From Kumtagia sp963820075 (GTDB lineage Bacteria > Pseudomonadota > Alphaproteobacteria > Rhizobiales > Rhizobiaceae), in NCBI GenBank assembly GCA_963820075.1, contig CAWFYS010000015.1, positions 25,724-89,723 on the forward strand: 64,000 nt of DNA, read 5' to 3'. Made by a program: the position numbers and the translations under genes. Shown here in pieces: positions 17,221-25,121 of this stretch. Below the pieces are notes generated by a model. That model ran no database searches and had not been told where the DNA came from. It was given only the letters and a program-made list of their open reading frames with translations. Every line of letters starts with the position of its first letter. The stretch's first letter is position 1.

Positions 17221-17362
17221 TCTGTCCTGCCGGACATCTCCCCCACAAGGGGGGAGATTGGCAGCTTCGGCTTTGTCGCCTTTTCGGCAACCTCGGCGAT
17301 TGGCGAAGCCCTTCATGACAGCCAATCTCCCCCCTTGTGGGGGAGATGTCCGGCAGGACAGA
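17221..17362. repeat. 42-bp perfect inverted repeat in the cobW-cobN gap
   Basis: The left arm at 17221-17262 (starts TCTGTCCTGCCGGACATCTC) and the right arm at 17321-17362 are exact reverse complements with a 58-bp spacer. Each arm also folds on itself (ATCTCCCCC against GGGGGGAGAT). The whole can form one long stem or two smaller hairpins. It lies between cobW (upstream) and cobN (downstream) on their transcript, so it may stabilise, process or partly terminate the mRNA. Confidence 0.85.
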
Positions 17363-17440
17363 GAGGGGCGTGACGCGCGAGGCAGTGCCGGAAGTGCCGG
17401 GCAGGACAGTGGCGGCTGCGTGGGGGCGTCGCATCTCCAA

Positions 17441-18478
17441 CTACCCCACAAGAATCCGCTCGACGGCGGCGCGGTCCAGTCCTTTCAGACCAATCACGAC
17501 CAGCCGCGAGCGGCGGTCGTCTGCCGGCGTCCAGGCGCGGTCGTAGTAGTGGTTGACGCGCGCGCCGACGGCTTGCAGCAGGAGCCGCATCGGCTTGCCG
17601 TCGACGGCGACGAATCCCTTCATGCGCAGCACATTCTCGCTTTCGGCGGCAGCCGAGACGCGGCGGGCGAGGTCTTCCGCATCGGTGACGCCGGGCAGTT
17701 CGATGATGAAGGAATCGAAATCGTCGTGCTCGTGGTCGAGCATGCCGTCGTGATGCGTCCTGCGGTTTTCGATGTCGTCCTCGACGGCCAGGCCAAGGCC
17801 CAGCAGTACGGACGGATCGACGCGGCCCTGCGCCGTCGGGACGATCTTAACGGCGCGCGACAGATGCGCGTCGATCAGGCCGGTCGCCCTCAGGCTGGAT
17901 TCGGCGTCCATAAGATCGCTCTTCGACAGGATCACGAGGTCGGCGCAGGCAACCTGGTCCTCGAAGACTTCCTCGACCGGATCGTCATGGTCGAGCGAAT
18001 CGTCGGCGGCGCGCTGCGCGGCAAGCGCATCCATGTCGGAAGCGACCGGCCGGCGGCGAGCGCCGGGCCGTCGACCACCGCGACCACGCCGTCCACCGTG
18101 ACGCGGCTCTTCACACGTCGGCCACTGGAACGCCTGCACCAGCGGCTTCGGCAAGGCCAGGCCGGAGGTCTCGATGATGATGTGGTCGACCTTCGGCTCC
18201 CTGGCCAGAATCAGGTCGAGCGCCGGGACGAAATCGTCGGCGACGGTGCAGCACAGGCAGCCATTGGCGAGTTCGATGATGTTTTCCTCCGGGCAGGCCT
18301 CGACGCCGCAGCCCTTCAGGATTTCGCCGTCAATGCCGACGTCGCCGAATTCGTTGACGATCAGCGCCAGCCGCCTTCCGCCGGCATTTTCGAGGATGTG
18401 GCGGATCATCGTCGTCTTGCCGGCGCCGAGAAAGCCGGTGACGACGGTGCAGGGAACGCGGTTGAGGGATGCGGTCAT
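17441..18478 (-). CDS. cobW: CobW-type GTPase, cobalamin biosynthesis (internal frameshift pair)
   Basis: 345 residues. CobW is a G3E-family GTPase thought to deliver cobalt to the CobN chelatase. The P-loop TGFLGAGKTTMIRHIL, NEFGDVGIDGEIL, the metal-binding GCLCCTV motif and IIIETSGLALPKPL are all present, as are SKSDL and a His/Asp-rich segment HHDGMLDHEHDDFD. ATG at 18478 overlaps the DUF1636 stop. Residues about 120-145 are garbled: one extra base at about 18112-18118 and one missing base at about 18042-18048 displace the frame. The expected KSRVTVDGVVAVVDGPALAA, with the conserved AVVDG, is present in the next frame between those points. Confidence 0.9.
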   Translation of the reverse strand: MTASLNRVPCTVVTGFLGAGKTTMIRHILENAGGRRLALIVNEFGDVGIDGEILKGCGVEACPEENIIELANGCLCCTVADDFVPALDLILAREPKVDHIIIETSGLALPKPLVQAFQWPTCEEPRHGGRRGRGGRRPGARRRPVASDMDALAAQRAADDSLDHDDPVEEVFEDQVACADLVILSKSDLMDAESSLRATGLIDAHLSRAVKIVPTAQGRVDPSVLLGLGLAVEDDIENRRTHHDGMLDHEHDDFDSFIIELPGVTDAEDLARRVSAAAESENVLRMKGFVAVDGKPMRLLLQAVGARVNHYYDRAWTPADDRRSRLVVIGLKGLDRAAVERILVG

Positions 18479-18891
18479 GAAGGGTCCTCGAGGATGGCAA
18501 GGGGCGGAATGCGGGCGACGAGCCCGCGCTTGAGGCAGTCGGGGCGTCCGCGCCAGGGCAGCAGTCCGTCCGTCGATGTCGAGAAGAGCAGCGCGCCGGC
18601 GATCAGGTCGGGGCCGCTGCCGGCAGTCAGATCGCCGAAGACGTAGCTCCAGCAGCCGTCGCGCAGCAGCGCGGCGCTGAGACGGCGCTTGCAATTGCCG
18701 AGGCATTCGACCTGGCGGACCGCCACGCCGGTGCCGCGCGCGATCTCGCCGACAGCGTTGCCGAGGAGTTCGCCCGGACGCGGGCGGGCGTCGGAACCCG
18801 TCTCGTCGCGGCAGGACGAGCAGACGACGAGCGTAATTCCTTCCACGGGAATGGCGGCGGCTTCGATCGTCGGGCGTGGGTCGACTGTCAC
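18475..18891 (-). CDS. DUF1636 family protein (thioredoxin-like, cobalamin locus)
   Basis: 138 residues from GTG at 18891, which has a GAGGAG site ten bases upstream at the end of the riboswitch leader. DUF1636 proteins are small, with two cysteine pairs resembling 2Fe-2S ferredoxin-like folds; here they are VCSSCRDE near residue 22 and ECLGNCKRRLS near 65. WSYVFGDL near 90 is also conserved. The family is commonly found between a B12 riboswitch and cobW in alphaproteobacteria, but its function is not established. Its stop overlaps the cobW start. Confidence 0.85.
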   Translation of the reverse strand: MTVDPRPTIEAAAIPVEGITLVVCSSCRDETGSDARPRPGELLGNAVGEIARGTGVAVRQVECLGNCKRRLSAALLRDGCWSYVFGDLTAGSGPDLIAGALLFSTSTDGLLPWRGRPDCLKRGLVARIPPLAILEDPS

Positions 18892-18929
18892 GTTATGCGG
18901 CTCCTCGTCCGGGTCACCCGCCGGACAAT

Positions 18930-19090
18930 GGGATTTCGGTCTTGACGGCAGGTCTCCTGGCTCGCGGTTCTTCGCGTCGCGCCGCCTTCCCGGATGCCTC
19001 CAGTGGCCTTCGGCGCAAGCTAGCCGCCTACAGTTGCGGGGACAGCTACGGCATTGGGAGAGAGTCCCGCACCGCATTCCCTCTTAGCCC
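18930..19090 (-). promoter_or_regulatory. Cobalamin (AdoCbl) riboswitch
   Basis: Read on the minus strand, the leader contains the conserved aptamer blocks in order: GGGAATGCGGTG near 19083, GCCGTAGCTGTCCCCGCAAC near 19040-19058, GCCACTGG, GGGAAGG, and the B12 box GAGCCAGGAGACCTGCC at about 18945-18962. It ends about 50 bp before the DUF1636 start codon, whose ribosome binding site follows closely, so control is probably at translation initiation or early transcription. It should repress DUF1636, cobW and the genes behind them when B12 is plentiful. Confidence 0.93.
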
Positions 19091-19124
19091 TTCCCTTTGC
19101 CGGGAAGGGACCGTCGGCAGCGAT

Positions 19125-20361
19125 TTACGCCCCGGCGTCGGAACCTGTCAACGCGGCGGATCCATGAAGGATGTCGCGCAGCGCCGGCCCGAGATCGCCG
19201 GCCGGCCGAACCTCGATGCGTTCCAGCCCCAGCCAGCCGCGCATCAGCTCCAGCTCGGCGGCGAGTTCGCAAGCAGTTTCGGGCGGCGCGCAGGGCTCGC
19301 CATAGGCCGCCACCATCCGCAAAACGCCGGCCGGCCGGTCGGCGCGAAGATCGACCCTCGCGACGATCCTGTCGCCCAGCAGGAACGGCAGGACGTAGTA
19401 GCCGTACTGGCGCTTGTCGGCGGGCGTGTAGATCTCGATGCGGTAGCGGAAATCGAAAAGGCGCTCGGTGCGCGCCCGCTCCCAGACGAGCGGATCGAAG
19501 GGCGCCAGCAGGGCGCGCGCCTCGACCTTGCGCGGAAATCGCGCGCCGCTGAACAGATAGGCCGGGTTCTTCCACCCTTCCACGGCGACGGGCAGCAGTT
19601 CGCCGGCTTCGACCAGTTCCTCGACACGGCCCATCATGTCGGCCGGCGACAGGCGAAAATAGTCGCGCAGGTCGCCGGCCGTGGCGACGCCGAGCGCGCG
19701 GGCGGCATGGCGCAGCAACTGACGATGCGCGTCCTGTGGAGTCGGCTCCGGCATGTCCAGGACCTTCCTTGGAAGGACGCGCTCCGGCAGGTCGTAGAGG
19801 CGCTCGAAGCCGCGGCGCGACGCGGTCGTGACCCGCCCCGCCCAGAACAGCCATTCGAAGGCGGCCTTTTCGTCGCTCCAGCCCCACCAGCCGCCCTTGC
19901 CCTTGGCGCCGTCTATGTCTGATGCGGCGATCGGCCCGTGGGTGACGACACGGCGATGGATCTCCTCGATAAGCGGGCGATTGGCCCCGGCCCATTTGGC
20001 CAGGCCGCCATAGATGCCTTCATTCTGGTTGGCGCGCGCCATGCGCCAGCGCATCAGCGGCCACGAATTCAAGCGGCAGCAGCGACGCCTCATGCGCCCA
20101 ATATTCGAACAGCATGCGCTTCCTGCCGGGCGCGGCGGCATCGTCGAGAAGCGACAGCGGGTAGGGGCCAAGCCGCGAGAACAGCGGCATGTAGTGGGCG
20201 CGCACCACGGCGCTGACGGAATCGATCTGCAGCAGGCCGAGCCGGTCGAGAACCTTCGCCAGGTGGCGGCGGGTGATCGGACCTGCCGGGCGCGGCTCGG
20301 CGAGGCCCTGCGCGGCGATCGCAACGCGCCGCGCCAGCGCAAGCGAGATTTTTTCCTTCAT
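19125..20361 (-). CDS. YcaQ-like winged-helix DNA-binding protein (frameshifted)
   Basis: About 412 residues when corrected. The family (YcaQ/AlkX-type, DUF1006) groups with DNA glycosylases that open interstrand cross-links; the QIDSVSAVVRAHYM segment near residue 43 is its catalytic-region signature. ATG at 20361 starts MKEKISLALARRVAIAAQG. After SLLPLEF (about 20066) one extra base at about 20060-20066 shifts the frame, and WPLMRWRMARANQNEGIYGG continues in the next frame to the stop at 19125. The length of 1237 bases (3n+1) fits one inserted base. Later marks are GWWGWSDEKAAFEWLFW and YYVLPFLLGDRIVARVDL. It lies upstream of the riboswitch on the same strand. Confidence 0.85.
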
Positions 20362-20535
20362 ATGCAAATCAAGACATCGTTGCTGTTTGTCGCGGCAGCT
20401 ATCGCCACCACGGCATATGCCCAAGCCGCCGGCCGCTCGTCCACCCGGTTCGAGCAGTCTCCTGACACGGCGTGCCGGGTCATCCGCCACAATTTCGCCG
20501 AGGATCGGCTTGCGTCGCCCCCGTGGCTGCGCTAA
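20362..20535 (+). CDS. Possible small secreted protein
   Basis: A 57-codon frame beginning next to the ycaQ-like start on the opposite strand. The first 24 residues look like a signal peptide: MQIKTS, a hydrophobic core LLFVAAAIATTAY and an AYA-Q cleavage site. The rest (about 35 residues, RFEQSPDTACRVIRHNFAED) is unrecognised and has a single cysteine. There is no convincing ribosome binding site, and the position between two well-known genes leaves little room for a promoter. It may be real or chance. Confidence 0.3.
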   Translation: MQIKTSLLFVAAAIATTAYAQAAGRSSTRFEQSPDTACRVIRHNFAEDRLASPPWLR

Positions 20536-20654
20536 CGCTCGCCGCATCGCAGCAAGGTTTCGGGCACTGGCCAGGCGGGTCAGACTGTCGCGGTCCCAGC
20601 CTCCCGTTCCGTGCTATGGTCGGACAGCCAGGGTCGCCAACGGAAGGTCGGAGC

Positions 20655-21020
20655 ATGGACGGGCTACTCAGTTCATATCTTCCCGTCATCATCTTTCTCG
20701 GCGTGTCGATCGTCATCCCTGTGGCGCTGGTGATTGCCCCCTACCTCGTCGCCTACCGCAATCCCGACCCGGAAAAGCTGTCGGCCTATGAGTGCGGCTT
20801 CAACTCCTTCGACGACGCGCGCATGAAGTTCGACGTGCGCTTTTACCTGGTCTCGATCCTGTTCATCATTTTCGACCTGGAGGTCGCCTTCCTGTTCCCG
20901 TGGGCGGTCTCGTTCGGCCAGATCGGCATGCTCGGTTTCTGGTCGATGATGGTTTTCCTGGGTGTGCTGACGATCGGCTTCATCTACGAGTGGAAAAAGG
21001 GTGCTCTGGAATGGAATTGA
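20655..21020 (+). CDS. nuoA: NADH-quinone oxidoreductase subunit A
   Basis: 121 residues with three transmembrane helices. NuoA is a membrane-arm subunit of complex I at the junction with the peripheral arm. YECGFNSFDDARMKFDVRFY between helices 1 and 2 is the conserved loop, followed by LFIIFDLEVAFLFPWAV. First gene of the nuo operon. It is preceded by a gap of about 120 bp with no firm promoter call, although GTGCTATGGT near 20610-20620 could include a -10 element. nuoB starts inside its last codons. Confidence 0.96.
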   Translation: MDGLLSSYLPVIIFLGVSIVIPVALVIAPYLVAYRNPDPEKLSAYECGFNSFDDARMKFDVRFYLVSILFIIFDLEVAFLFPWAVSFGQIGMLGFWSMMVFLGVLTIGFIYEWKKGALEWN

Positions 21021-21592
21021 GCAACACTTCCCCGACCCTCGTCGCGCCACGGCCGAAGGGCGTGCTCGATCCGCGCACCGGCAAGCCGGTCGGATCGGAC
21101 GACGTATTCTTCGGCGAACTCAACAACGAGCTTTCGGACAAGGGTTTCATCGTCACTTCGTCGGAAGCCCTGGTCACCTGGGCGCGCACCGGATCGCTGA
21201 TGTGGATGACCTTCGGCCTCGCCTGCTGCGCGGTGGAGATGATGCATATCTCGATGCCGCGCTACGACGCCGAGCGTTTCGGCATCGCGCCGCGCGCCTC
21301 GCCGCGCCAGTCGGACGTGATGATCGTCGCCGGCACGCTCACCAACAAGATGGCGCCGGCGCTGCGCAAGGTCTACGACCAGATGCCGGAGCCGCGCTAC
21401 GTCATTTCCATGGGCTCCTGCGCCAATGGCGGCGGCTACTATCATTACTCCTATTCGGTGGTGCGCGGCTGCGACCGGGTCGTGCCCGTCGACATCTATG
21501 TGCCGGGCTGCCCGCCGACCGCCGAAGCGCTGCTTTACGGCATCCTGCTTCTACAGAAGAAAATCCGCCGCACCGGCACGATCGAACGGTGA
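21011..21592 (+). CDS. nuoB: NADH-quinone oxidoreductase subunit B
   Basis: 193 residues. NuoB holds cluster N2, the last iron-sulfur centre before quinone. The ligands are in FGLACCAVEMMH near residue 75, MGSCANGGGYYHYSYSVVRG near 137 and VPGCPPTAEALLYGILLLQ near 165. The ATG at 21011 overlaps the nuoA stop by ten bases, which suggests translational coupling. A short N-terminal extension before the conserved core is usual for alphaproteobacteria. Confidence 0.97.
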   Translation: MELSNTSPTLVAPRPKGVLDPRTGKPVGSDDVFFGELNNELSDKGFIVTSSEALVTWARTGSLMWMTFGLACCAVEMMHISMPRYDAERFGIAPRASPRQSDVMIVAGTLTNKMAPALRKVYDQMPEPRYVISMGSCANGGGYYHYSYSVVRGCDRVVPVDIYVPGCPPTAEALLYGILLLQKKIRRTGTIER

Positions 21593-21599
21593 TCCCACG

Positions 21600-22202
21600 A
21601 TGAGTGAAGCGCTGAACGATCTCGCGGTCTATCTTTCCGAGAAGCTCGGCAGGCGGCTGGAAAGAGCAGTCGTGGCCTATGGCGAGCTGACGCTGTCGGT
21701 GGAGGCGGGCGATATTGTCGATGTCCTGACCGTCCTCAAGAACGACGTGCAGTGCCAGTTCGTCTCGTTCATCGATATCTGCGGCGCCGACTATCCGGCT
21801 CGCGCCAGGCGTTTCGACGTGGTTTATCACCTGCTTTCGCCGCGCCAGAACCTGCGCATTCGCCTCAAGGTGGAGGCCGACGAGGATACGATGGTGCCGT
21901 CCGCCACAGGCGTCTATCCGGGCGCCGACTGGTTCGAGCGCGAAGCCTACGACCTCTACGGCATAGTGTTTTCCGGACATCCGGATCTGCGCCGGCTGCT
22001 CACCGACTATGGCTTCGAGGGCCACCCGCTGCGCAAGGACTTCCCGCTGACCGGCTTCGTCGAAGTGCGCTACGACGACGAGGCAAAGCGCGTGGTCTAC
22101 GAGCCGGTCGAACTCAAGCAGGAATTCCGCAATTTCGATTTCATGTCGCCATGGGAAGGCACGGACTACGTGCTGCCGGGCGACGAGAAGGCGAAGCAGT
22201 GA
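21600..22202 (+). CDS. nuoC: NADH-quinone oxidoreductase subunit C
   Basis: 200 residues, a stand-alone NuoC (30-kDa subunit) rather than the NuoCD fusion of enterics. QFVSFIDICGADYPAR, VYHLLSPRQNLRIRLKV and the signature EREAYDLYGIVFSGHPDLRR near residue 115 identify it. It starts seven bases after nuoB. Its stop codon lies inside the left arm of an inverted repeat (22198-22227), so the 3' end has been touched by the inserted element described next. Confidence 0.96.
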   Translation: MSEALNDLAVYLSEKLGRRLERAVVAYGELTLSVEAGDIVDVLTVLKNDVQCQFVSFIDICGADYPARARRFDVVYHLLSPRQNLRIRLKVEADEDTMVPSATGVYPGADWFEREAYDLYGIVFSGHPDLRRLLTDYGFEGHPLRKDFPLTGFVEVRYDDEAKRVVYEPVELKQEFRNFDFMSPWEGTDYVLPGDEKAKQ

Positions 22203-22400
22203 ATGGTGAATGGCGAATGGTGAATGGGCGAAAGGCCGGATCGGATATGCGACTATCGCGATCTGATCGTCTGGTGGGAGGCGAGGAAAATCGCCGAGAG
22301 GGTCTGTTTGCTCGGCTGCGCGGTTCCGCGACAGGAGTCGGCTCGGTTGTTCGATCGCGCGGGGAAGTGACCATTCACCATTCACCATTCCCCATTCACT
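22198..22400. repeat. Element with terminal inverted repeats between nuoC and nuoD
   Basis: The left arm at 22198-22227 and the right arm at 22371-22400 are near-perfect inverse copies of an AGTGAATGGTGAATGG motif, itself made of tandem GAATGGT units. They enclose about 143 bp holding a protein remnant (22248-22370). Strings of GAATGGT units beside four-helix-bundle genes are a known intergenic context in proteobacteria (general knowledge). The element sits inside an essential operon and the flanking genes look intact. Confidence 0.75.
22248..22370 (+). pseudogene. Remnant of an S23-type four-helix bundle protein
   Basis: A 40-codon stretch reads DYRDLIVWWEARKIAERVCL and then a PRQES segment. 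The opening matches the usual start of the four-helix bundle (23S rRNA intervening-sequence protein) family, in which YRDLIVWQKA is followed by a helix and an FP..E turn. No start codon with a ribosome site is present, and the later helices are missing because a stop follows at 22368. It is best read as a decayed insert carried by the inverted-repeat element. Confidence 0.5.
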
Positions 22401-22412
22401 GCGGAGCGCTCC

Positions 22413-23603
22413 ATGGCTGAAACCTCCGTCCGCAACTTCAATATCAATTTCGGGCCGCAACACCCGGCCGCGCATGGCGTTTTGCGCCTCGTGCTGGAAC
22501 TCGACGGTGAAGTTGTCGACCGCGTCGATCCGCATATCGGGTTGCTGCATCGCGGCACGGAAAAGCTGATCGAGGCCAAGACCTACCTTCAGGCCGTGCC
22601 TTATTTCGACCGCCTCGACTATGTCGCGCCGATGAACCAGGAGCATGCCTTCGCCATCGCGGTGGAGCGGCTGCTCGGCGTCGGGGTGCCGATCCGCGGC
22701 CAATTGATTCGCGTGCTTTTCTCCGAGATCGGCCGCATCCTTTCGCATCTCCTCAACGTCACAACGCAGGCGATGGACGTCGGCGCGCTCACGCCGCCGC
22801 TATGGGGCTTCGAGGAACGCGAGAAGCTGATGGTGTTCTACGAGCGGGCTTGCGGCGCGCGCATGCACGCGGCCTATTTCCGACCGGGCGGGGTGCATCA
22901 GGATTTGCCCGAGAAACTGGTGGAGGACATCGGCAAGTGGATCGATCCGTTCCTCCAGACGGTCGCCGATCTCGATGAACTCTTGACCGGCAACCGCATC
23001 TTCAAGCAGCGCAATGTCGATATCGGCGTGGTGTCGCTGGACGATGCGTGGGCCTGGGGCTTTTCGGGGGTGATGGTGCGCGGCTCCGGCGCGGCGTGGG
23101 ATCTGCGCAAGAGCCAGCCCTACGAATGCTATCCGGACATGGAGTTCGACATACCGATCGGCAAGAACGGCGACTGCTACGACCGCTATCTCATCCGCAT
23201 GGAGGAGATGCGCCAGTCGGCGAAGATCATGCGCCAGTGCATCGAGCGGCTGCTCGGCAAGGAAAGCACGGGGCCGGTGTCCAACATGGACGGCAAGATC
23301 GTGCCGCCGAAACGCGCGGCCATGAAGCGTTCGATGGAAGCGCTCATCCATCACTTCAAGCTGTACACCGAAGGCTACCGCGTGCCGGCCGGCGAGGTGT
23401 ATGCCGCCGTGGAGGCGCCGAAGGGTGAATTCGGCGTCTATCTGGTCTCCGACGGCACCAACAAGCCGTACCGCTGCAAGTTGCGCGCGCCCGGTTTCGC
23501 GCATCTGCAGGCGATGGATTTCATCTGCCGCGGTCACATGCTGGCGGACGTTTCGGCGATCCTCGGCTCGCTCGACATCGTGTTCGGCGAGGTGGATCGG
23601 TGA
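22413..23603 (+). CDS. nuoD: NADH-quinone oxidoreductase subunit D
   Basis: 396 residues. NuoD is the 49-kDa subunit forming the quinone site with NuoB. NINFGPQHPAAHGVLRLVLE near the N-terminus, HIGLLHRGTEKLIE near residue 47 and the DRLDYVAPMNQEHAFAIAVE segment near 70 are diagnostic; APGFAHLQAMDFICRGHMLA and the C-terminal GSLDIVFGEVDR complete the match. It begins 12 bp after the right arm of the repeat, with a GCGGAG-like ribosome site lying just outside it. Confidence 0.97.
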   Translation: MAETSVRNFNINFGPQHPAAHGVLRLVLELDGEVVDRVDPHIGLLHRGTEKLIEAKTYLQAVPYFDRLDYVAPMNQEHAFAIAVERLLGVGVPIRGQLIRVLFSEIGRILSHLLNVTTQAMDVGALTPPLWGFEEREKLMVFYERACGARMHAAYFRPGGVHQDLPEKLVEDIGKWIDPFLQTVADLDELLTGNRIFKQRNVDIGVVSLDDAWAWGFSGVMVRGSGAAWDLRKSQPYECYPDMEFDIPIGKNGDCYDRYLIRMEEMRQSAKIMRQCIERLLGKESTGPVSNMDGKIVPPKRAAMKRSMEALIHHFKLYTEGYRVPAGEVYAAVEAPKGEFGVYLVSDGTNKPYRCKLRAPGFAHLQAMDFICRGHMLADVSAILGSLDIVFGEVDR

Positions 23604-23665
23604 AACTGCGGTCTGCCGGGGGTTGTCATCCAATATCGCAAGCAAATTCGCCAAGGTTTGTCTGA

Positions 23666-24922
23666 ATGTCCGTTCGCCGCTTAGCCGATGCCAGCGTCCA
23701 GCCCGCGAGTTTCGCCTTCAACGAGGCGATGGCGGGCGAGGCGCGCGTGTGGATCGCGAAATATCCGAAAGGCCGCGAGCAGTCGGCGATTATCCCGCTG
23801 CTGATGCTGGCGCAGGAGCAGGATGGCTGGGTCACCAAGGCGGCGATCGAGCATGTCGCCGACATGCTCGCCATGCCCTACATAAGGGCGCTCGAAGTCG
23901 CGACCTTCTATACGCAGTTCCAGCTCAAGCCGATTGGCACCCGCGCCCATGTCCAGGTGTGCGGCACGACGCCCTGCATGCTGCGCGGTTCGGAAGCGCT
24001 GATGGATGTGTGCCGCTCGAAGATCCACCATGACCAGTTCCATGCGAACGAGCGCGGGACGCTGTCGTGGGAAGAGGTCGAGTGCCTTGGCGCATGCGTG
24101 AACGCGCCGATGGTGATGATCTTCAAGGATACCTACGAGGACCTTACGCCCGGGCGGCTGGCCGAGATCATCGATGCCTTCGAGGCCGGCCAGGGCGATG
24201 CGATCGAGCCGGGGCCGCAAAATGGGCGCAGCTTCTCGGCGCCGGCTTCAGGCCTGACCAGCCTCAGTGACGAGGCGGCAATCCTGAAGATAGCTCATGT
24301 GGGCGAGTACCGGGTGGCGGCTGCCGAAGCAACCGCCGACGCGGCTGTCGTGCAGCCATCCGAGGCGGCAAGGCCGAAGACGGACGCGGCCGAGACAAGT
24401 CCCGCGCTGGAAACGCCGTCTTCGCAGAAGGTAAGCCCGAGCGCCGAAAAGGCGGCAAGCGTCGAGGCCCCGGCCCATTCGGAAGCGGCCGCCAACAGGG
24501 CGTCGGCCGAGGTCGAAAAGGTCGAGAAGCAGCGGACGGCGAGCAAGCCGCGCAAAGAACCCGCCGCTGCCTTCAAGGCACCGGAGGCCGGGCGGGGCAC
24601 CGCACCGCGAGCCGGCAAGGCTGCCGCCAGGCCTTCGCTGGACGACAAGAACCGTCCGGCGGGGATCGAAAAGCCCGCAACGGTCGACAATCTCAAGCTG
24701 ATCTCGGGTGTCGGGCCGAGGATCGAGGGCATTCTGCACTCGCTCGGCATCTACACCTATGCCCAGATCGCGGCATGGAAGAAGGCCGAGCGTGCATGGG
24801 TCGACAGCTACCTCGATTTCAAGGGCCGGATCGAGCGGGAGGATTGGGTGAAACAGGCGAAGGCGCTCGCCAAGGGCGGCGTTGCCGAATACATCCGCGT
24901 CTTCGGCAAGGAGCCGCGCTGA
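23666..24922 (+). CDS. nuoE: NADH-quinone oxidoreductase subunit E with C-terminal helix-hairpin-helix extension
   Basis: 418 residues, about twice the bacterial core length. Residues 1-195 are the thioredoxin-like 24-kDa subunit with the 2Fe-2S ligands C99, C104, C140 and C144 (CGTTPC and CLGAC). Residues about 215-330 are an Ala/Glu/Lys/Pro-rich linker. The last 85 residues form a compact domain starting DNLKLISGVGPRIEGIL and continuing FKGRIEREDWVKQAKALA, which resembles the H3TH/FEN1-like domain of COG3743. The same domain ends the protein at 27812. Such extensions occur in rhizobial NuoE; the domain's role in complex I is unknown. Confidence 0.95.
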   Translation: MSVRRLADASVQPASFAFNEAMAGEARVWIAKYPKGREQSAIIPLLMLAQEQDGWVTKAAIEHVADMLAMPYIRALEVATFYTQFQLKPIGTRAHVQVCGTTPCMLRGSEALMDVCRSKIHHDQFHANERGTLSWEEVECLGACVNAPMVMIFKDTYEDLTPGRLAEIIDAFEAGQGDAIEPGPQNGRSFSAPASGLTSLSDEAAILKIAHVGEYRVAAAEATADAAVVQPSEAARPKTDAAETSPALETPSSQKVSPSAEKAASVEAPAHSEAAANRASAEVEKVEKQRTASKPRKEPAAAFKAPEAGRGTAPRAGKAAARPSLDDKNRPAGIEKPATVDNLKLISGVGPRIEGILHSLGIYTYAQIAAWKKAERAWVDSYLDFKGRIEREDWVKQAKALAKGGVAEYIRVFGKEPR

Positions 24923-24935
24923 CGGTGGGAGCGCC

Positions 24936-25121
24936 ATGAGCACGATGCAGACCGACCTGCCCACTGGCGCCGCGATTGCGAAACCTCTGCTCGTCCGCTC
25001 GCGGATGGGTATCGACCTGCCGTTTCCGGATGCGCTGGAATCGGCGATAGCGACGGGAGCGGGCGGTTCGCCCGATTCCCTGTGGCGGCAGTTTGAAGAG
25101 ATTAGCCATGCTGGCCGATAA
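24936..25121 (+). CDS. Small hypothetical protein between nuoE and nuoF
   Basis: 61 residues from ATG at 24936, 13 bp after nuoE and behind GGTGGGAG. It overlaps the nuoF start by 14 bases in another frame, which would couple their translation. The sequence (VRSRMGIDLPFPDALESAIA near the middle, SLWRQFEEISHAGR at the end) has no membrane segment, cysteine or recognised motif. Its good ribosome site, tight fit and overlap support a real gene; I do not recognise a family. Confidence 0.6.
   Translation: MSTMQTDLPTGAAIAKPLLVRSRMGIDLPFPDALESAIATGAGGSPDSLWRQFEEISHAGR

Noticed and set aside
17027..17440. CRISPR-like array suggested by repeats in the cobW-cobN gap
   Set aside because: There are only two arms, inverted not direct, with no regular spacers and no cas genes nearby.
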